Part shown: in pieces, positions 4,929 through 7,014 of the stretch
How the letters are laid out: each line of letters opens with the position of its first letter
Numbering within the stretch: the first letter of the stretch is position 1
DNA from: Atribacterota bacterium
GTDB lineage: Bacteria; Atribacterota; Phoenicimicrobiia; Phoenicimicrobiales; Phoenicimicrobiaceae
Reading direction: 5' to 3'
Assembly (NCBI GenBank): GCA_030599445.1
Contig: JAUVOA010000077.1
Location: 1 to 7,014 of the forward strand
DNA: 7,014 nucleotides
Program-made: the position numbers and the translations under genes
Notes under the pieces: model-generated
Told to the model about the DNA's origin: nothing
What the model saw: the letters and a program-made list of their open reading frames with translations, nothing else
The model's database searches: none

Positions 4929-6764
4929 ATGATGAAAAAAGTAAATTTAAGAAATATTGCTATTATTGCCCATGTAGACCATGGGAAAACTACTCTGGTT
5001 GATGCTATGTTGAAACAAAGCGGTACTTTTCGGGAGAACCAAGAAGTAAAAGAGAGGGTAATGGATTCTAACGATTTAGAGAGGGAAAGAGGAATTACTA
5101 TTTTCTCCAAGAATGCATCTGTTTATTGGCGGAAAACAAAGATTAATATTGTTGATACTCCGGGGCATGCAGATTTTGGTGGAGAAGTTGAAAGAATACT
5201 TCGAATGGTTAATGGAGTTCTCTTGATTGTAGATGCCTTTGAAGGACCCATGCCCCAAACCAGATTTGTTTTGCGTAAAGCAATGGAATTGAATCTTGTT
5301 CCTATTGTAGTTATTAATAAAATAGACCGGCCTAATGCTCGACCTGTCGAAGTATTGAATGAAATCTATGATCTATTCATTGAACTGGGAGCAAATGATG
5401 ATCAGATCGATTTTCCGGTTATTTACACTTCCGCACGTTCAGGTGTTTCCGGATTTTCTACGGAGGACTTAGAGGATGATCTTGAACCCCTTTTTTCAAC
5501 CATTTTGGAGCATATACCAGCTCCTTCAGTAGAATATAATGCTCCCCTGCAATTACTAGTGACTAATCTTAATTATGATGATTATGTAGGAAAAATAGTT
5601 GTTGGACTTATTAATCGTGGAAAAATTGAAGAAGGGGAAATTGTATCTTTAATCAAGCGGGACAAGAGAAAAGTATTATGTAAAGTTATAAAGCTTTATC
5701 TTTTTGAAGGTTTAAAGAGAAAAGAGGTAAAAAAAGCTGAATCAGGAGAAATTGTAGTAATAGCCGGAATCAGCGATGCTAATATTGGAGAGACTATTGC
5801 CTGTAAAGAAAAACCGGAAGCTTTATCAAAAATCAATATTGACGAACCAACTTTGACCATGGATTTTATTGTAAATAATAGTCCGTTTGCCGGAAAAGAG
5901 GGTAAATTTATTACCTCTCGACATTTAAGAGAAAGGCTATTTAAAGAAATAGAAACCAATGTAAGTTTGAAAGTGAAAGAAACCGAGTCCACAGATACTT
6001 TCCACGTATCCGGAAGAGGAGAGCTTCATCTTTCTATTTTAATTGAAAACATGCGTCGCGAAAGTTATGAGTTTCAGGTGTCTAAACCTAAGGTTATTTT
6101 TAGGCATATTGATGGAGAAAAATACGAACCGACAGAACTGATGACCTGTGATATTCCTAAAGATACCATGGGGGTAGTTATGGAAATTTGTGGGAAGAGA
6201 AAAGCAAAATTAATTAACATGATTGACTTTTCCGATGATCAACTTCGACTTGAATTTGAAATTCCGGCAAGAGGTTTAATTGGTTTTAGAGATGAATTTC
6301 TTACCAGGACAAAAGGTAAAGGCATCATGCACCACCTCTTTCTTAATTATCAACCTTACAAGGGTTATATCCCTCATCGGTCTCGAGGTGTCTTAATTGT
6401 ATTTGAGAGTGGCCTAACCAGTACATACGGTCTATATAATGCTCAAGCAAGAGGTACATTATTCGTAAATTCGGCAACAGAAGTCTATCAGGGGATGATT
6501 GTCGGAGAAAATAGAAGAGCGGGAGATATGGAAGTGAATGTCGCCAAGAAAAAACATGTTACAAATATGCGTGCAAGTGGTTCAGATGAAGCACTTCGTT
6601 TGGAAAAGCCTCGCCAGTTTTCCTTAGAGCAAGCATTAGACTATATTCAAGAAGATGAATTATTAGAAATTACACCTTCCAATATGCGTCTTAGGAAAAA
6701 ATTATTGAATCCTCACTCTCGATATCAACAGAAAAAAAGTTTAAAAAATGCAATGAATTATTAA
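4929..6764 (+). CDS. typA: Ribosome-associated translational GTPase TypA/BipA
   Basis: TypA is a GTPase related to EF-G and LepA that binds the 70S ribosome. In E. coli it helps assemble the 50S subunit and supports growth in the cold and under stress. The 611-residue product equals the family length. GTPase motifs are complete: G1 AHVDHGKT (14-21), G2 RGITI (54-58), G3 DTPGH (76-80), G4 NKID (130-133) and G5 SAR (168-170). A beta-barrel domain II follows (about 203-300), then the EF-G-like domain with SGRGELHLSI (361-370), a domain V-like stretch with EIPARGLIGFRDEF (444-457), and the TypA-specific C-terminus with LYNAQARGTLFV (502-513) and the basic NMRLRKKLL (585-593) near its end. His18 of the VDHGKT motif is present. 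It probably has its own promoter and is followed after 52 bases by an RNA helicase gene. No anomaly was seen. Confidence 0.98.
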   Translation: MMKKVNLRNIAIIAHVDHGKTTLVDAMLKQSGTFRENQEVKERVMDSNDLERERGITIFSKNASVYWRKTKINIVDTPGHADFGGEVERILRMVNGVLLIVDAFEGPMPQTRFVLRKAMELNLVPIVVINKIDRPNARPVEVLNEIYDLFIELGANDDQIDFPVIYTSARSGVSGFSTEDLEDDLEPLFSTILEHIPAPSVEYNAPLQLLVTNLNYDDYVGKIVVGLINRGKIEEGEIVSLIKRDKRKVLCKVIKLYLFEGLKRKEVKKAESGEIVVIAGISDANIGETIACKEKPEALSKINIDEPTLTMDFIVNNSPFAGKEGKFITSRHLRERLFKEIETNVSLKVKETESTDTFHVSGRGELHLSILIENMRRESYEFQVSKPKVIFRHIDGEKYEPTELMTCDIPKDTMGVVMEICGKRKAKLINMIDFSDDQLRLEFEIPARGLIGFRDEFLTRTKGKGIMHHLFLNYQPYKGYIPHRSRGVLIVFESGLTSTYGLYNAQARGTLFVNSATEVYQGMIVGENRRAGDMEVNVAKKKHVTNMRASGSDEALRLEKPRQFSLEQALDYIQEDELLEITPSNMRLRKKLLNPHSRYQQKKSLKNAMNY

Positions 6765-6770
6765 ATAGTA

Positions 6771-6792
6771 TGACAGGGGACGTTCCCTGACA
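6771..6792. repeat. REP-like imperfect palindrome between typA and the helicase gene
   Basis: The 22 bases are 18/22 identical to their reverse complement. The core is CAGGG (6774-6778), GACGTT, CCCTG (6785-6789), flanked by TGA and ACA. As RNA it gives a 5-bp GC-rich stem, extendable inside by a G-U pair and an A-U pair, and outside by two pairs across an A-A mismatch. No T-run follows, so it is not a standard intrinsic terminator. From memory, dispersed palindromes with an AGGGGACGTTCCCT-like core are common in anaerobic low-GC bacteria; copy number here cannot be tested. Confidence 0.6.
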
Positions 6793-6816
6793 CACCTTAA
6801 TTTGAGGAGAAAAATT

Positions 6817-7014
6817 ATGACAGATAAAATCAAATTTGAGCATCTCGGACTTTCTAAAAGGGCCTTAGATGCTATTCTTAAGAAAGGTTTTGAAGAACCA
6901 TCTCGCATTCAGGCCTTAACAATCCCCGTAATGTTGCGGGACGATATTAATATAATAGCACAGGCTCAGACAGGTACTGGCAAAACAGCTGCCTTCGGAC
7001 TGCCTTTAATAGAA
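6817..7014 (+). CDS. DEAD-box ATP-dependent RNA helicase (3' truncated)
   Basis: The first 66 residues of a DEAD-box RNA helicase, an ATP-driven enzyme that unwinds short RNA duplexes in ribosome assembly, mRNA decay or cold adaptation (DeaD/CsdA/CshA group). The Q-motif region is visible: upstream aromatic Phe7, GFEEPSRIQ (24-32) with the adenine-reading Gln32, and then motif I AQTGTGKT (50-57) followed by AAFGLPLIE. Arg replaces the commoner Pro in PTPIQ, a tolerated position. The right edge cuts off motif II (DEAD) and the second RecA domain, so membership rests on the N-terminus alone. The start is well supported by GAGGAG at 6804-6809, 7 bases upstream. It lies 52 bases after typA and may share its transcript. 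Confidence 0.93.
   Translation, partial: MTDKIKFEHLGLSKRALDAILKKGFEEPSRIQALTIPVMLRDDINIIAQAQTGTGKTAAFGLPLIE

Noticed and set aside
4751..5110. Reverse-strand 119-codon frame covering the typA start and promoter
   Set aside because: It overlaps the conserved GTPase motifs of typA in antisense and shows no family features.
6771..6792. Intrinsic terminator of typA
   Set aside because: The hairpin is followed by ACACACC rather than a run of T, so it does not have terminator form.

Overview
The window comes from an AT-rich bacterial chromosome. Genes start with ATG behind clear AGGAG- or AAGGA-type Shine-Dalgarno sites, and intergenic DNA is very AT-rich. Low genomic GC, a pyrophosphate-type phosphofructokinase homologue and a ribose-type sugar importer all fit a low-GC anaerobe (clostridial, Thermotogae-like or Atribacterota-like). 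The sequence does not settle the phylum, and nothing points to a plasmid or phage.

Region 1 (1-4547) is a sugar uptake and catabolism cluster, all on the + strand. It holds the 3' three quarters of a double-domain ABC ATPase of the RbsA/MglA type (cut by the left edge), its membrane permease (RbsC type), a phosphofructokinase-family enzyme with a mixed ATP/PPi donor signature, and a two-domain SIS protein. The SIS protein keeps the three catalytic residues of the GlmS isomerase domain but has no glutaminase domain. A periplasmic or lipoprotein sugar-binding component is not visible and would be expected to the left. The simplest reading is that an unphosphorylated (amino)sugar is imported, phosphorylated by a kinase not in view, converted by the SIS isomerase/deaminase to a ketose 6-phosphate, and phosphorylated again by the PFK homologue for aldolase cleavage. 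The substrate is unknown. The junctions carry a duplicated start region between ATPase and permease, and a 16-bp perfect AT palindrome before the PFK gene.

Region 2 (4548-4928) is about 380 bases without a gene. It contains a weak, possible terminator after the SIS gene, pyrimidine-rich DNA, two imperfect 24-base direct repeats 33 bases apart, and a probable promoter with a perfect TATAAT for the next gene.

Region 3 (4929-7014) is a housekeeping unit for translation: typA (bipA), a ribosome-associated GTPase, followed after 52 bases by the start of a DEAD-box RNA helicase cut by the right edge. Between them lies a compact REP-like palindrome. Both protein families are linked to large-subunit assembly and growth in the cold, so the pair makes functional sense.

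No tRNA, rRNA, CRISPR array, riboswitch or complete mobile element was recognised. The most interesting points are the unusual PFK donor site, its pairing with a GlmS-like isomerase in an importer operon, and the small repeats at gene junctions.
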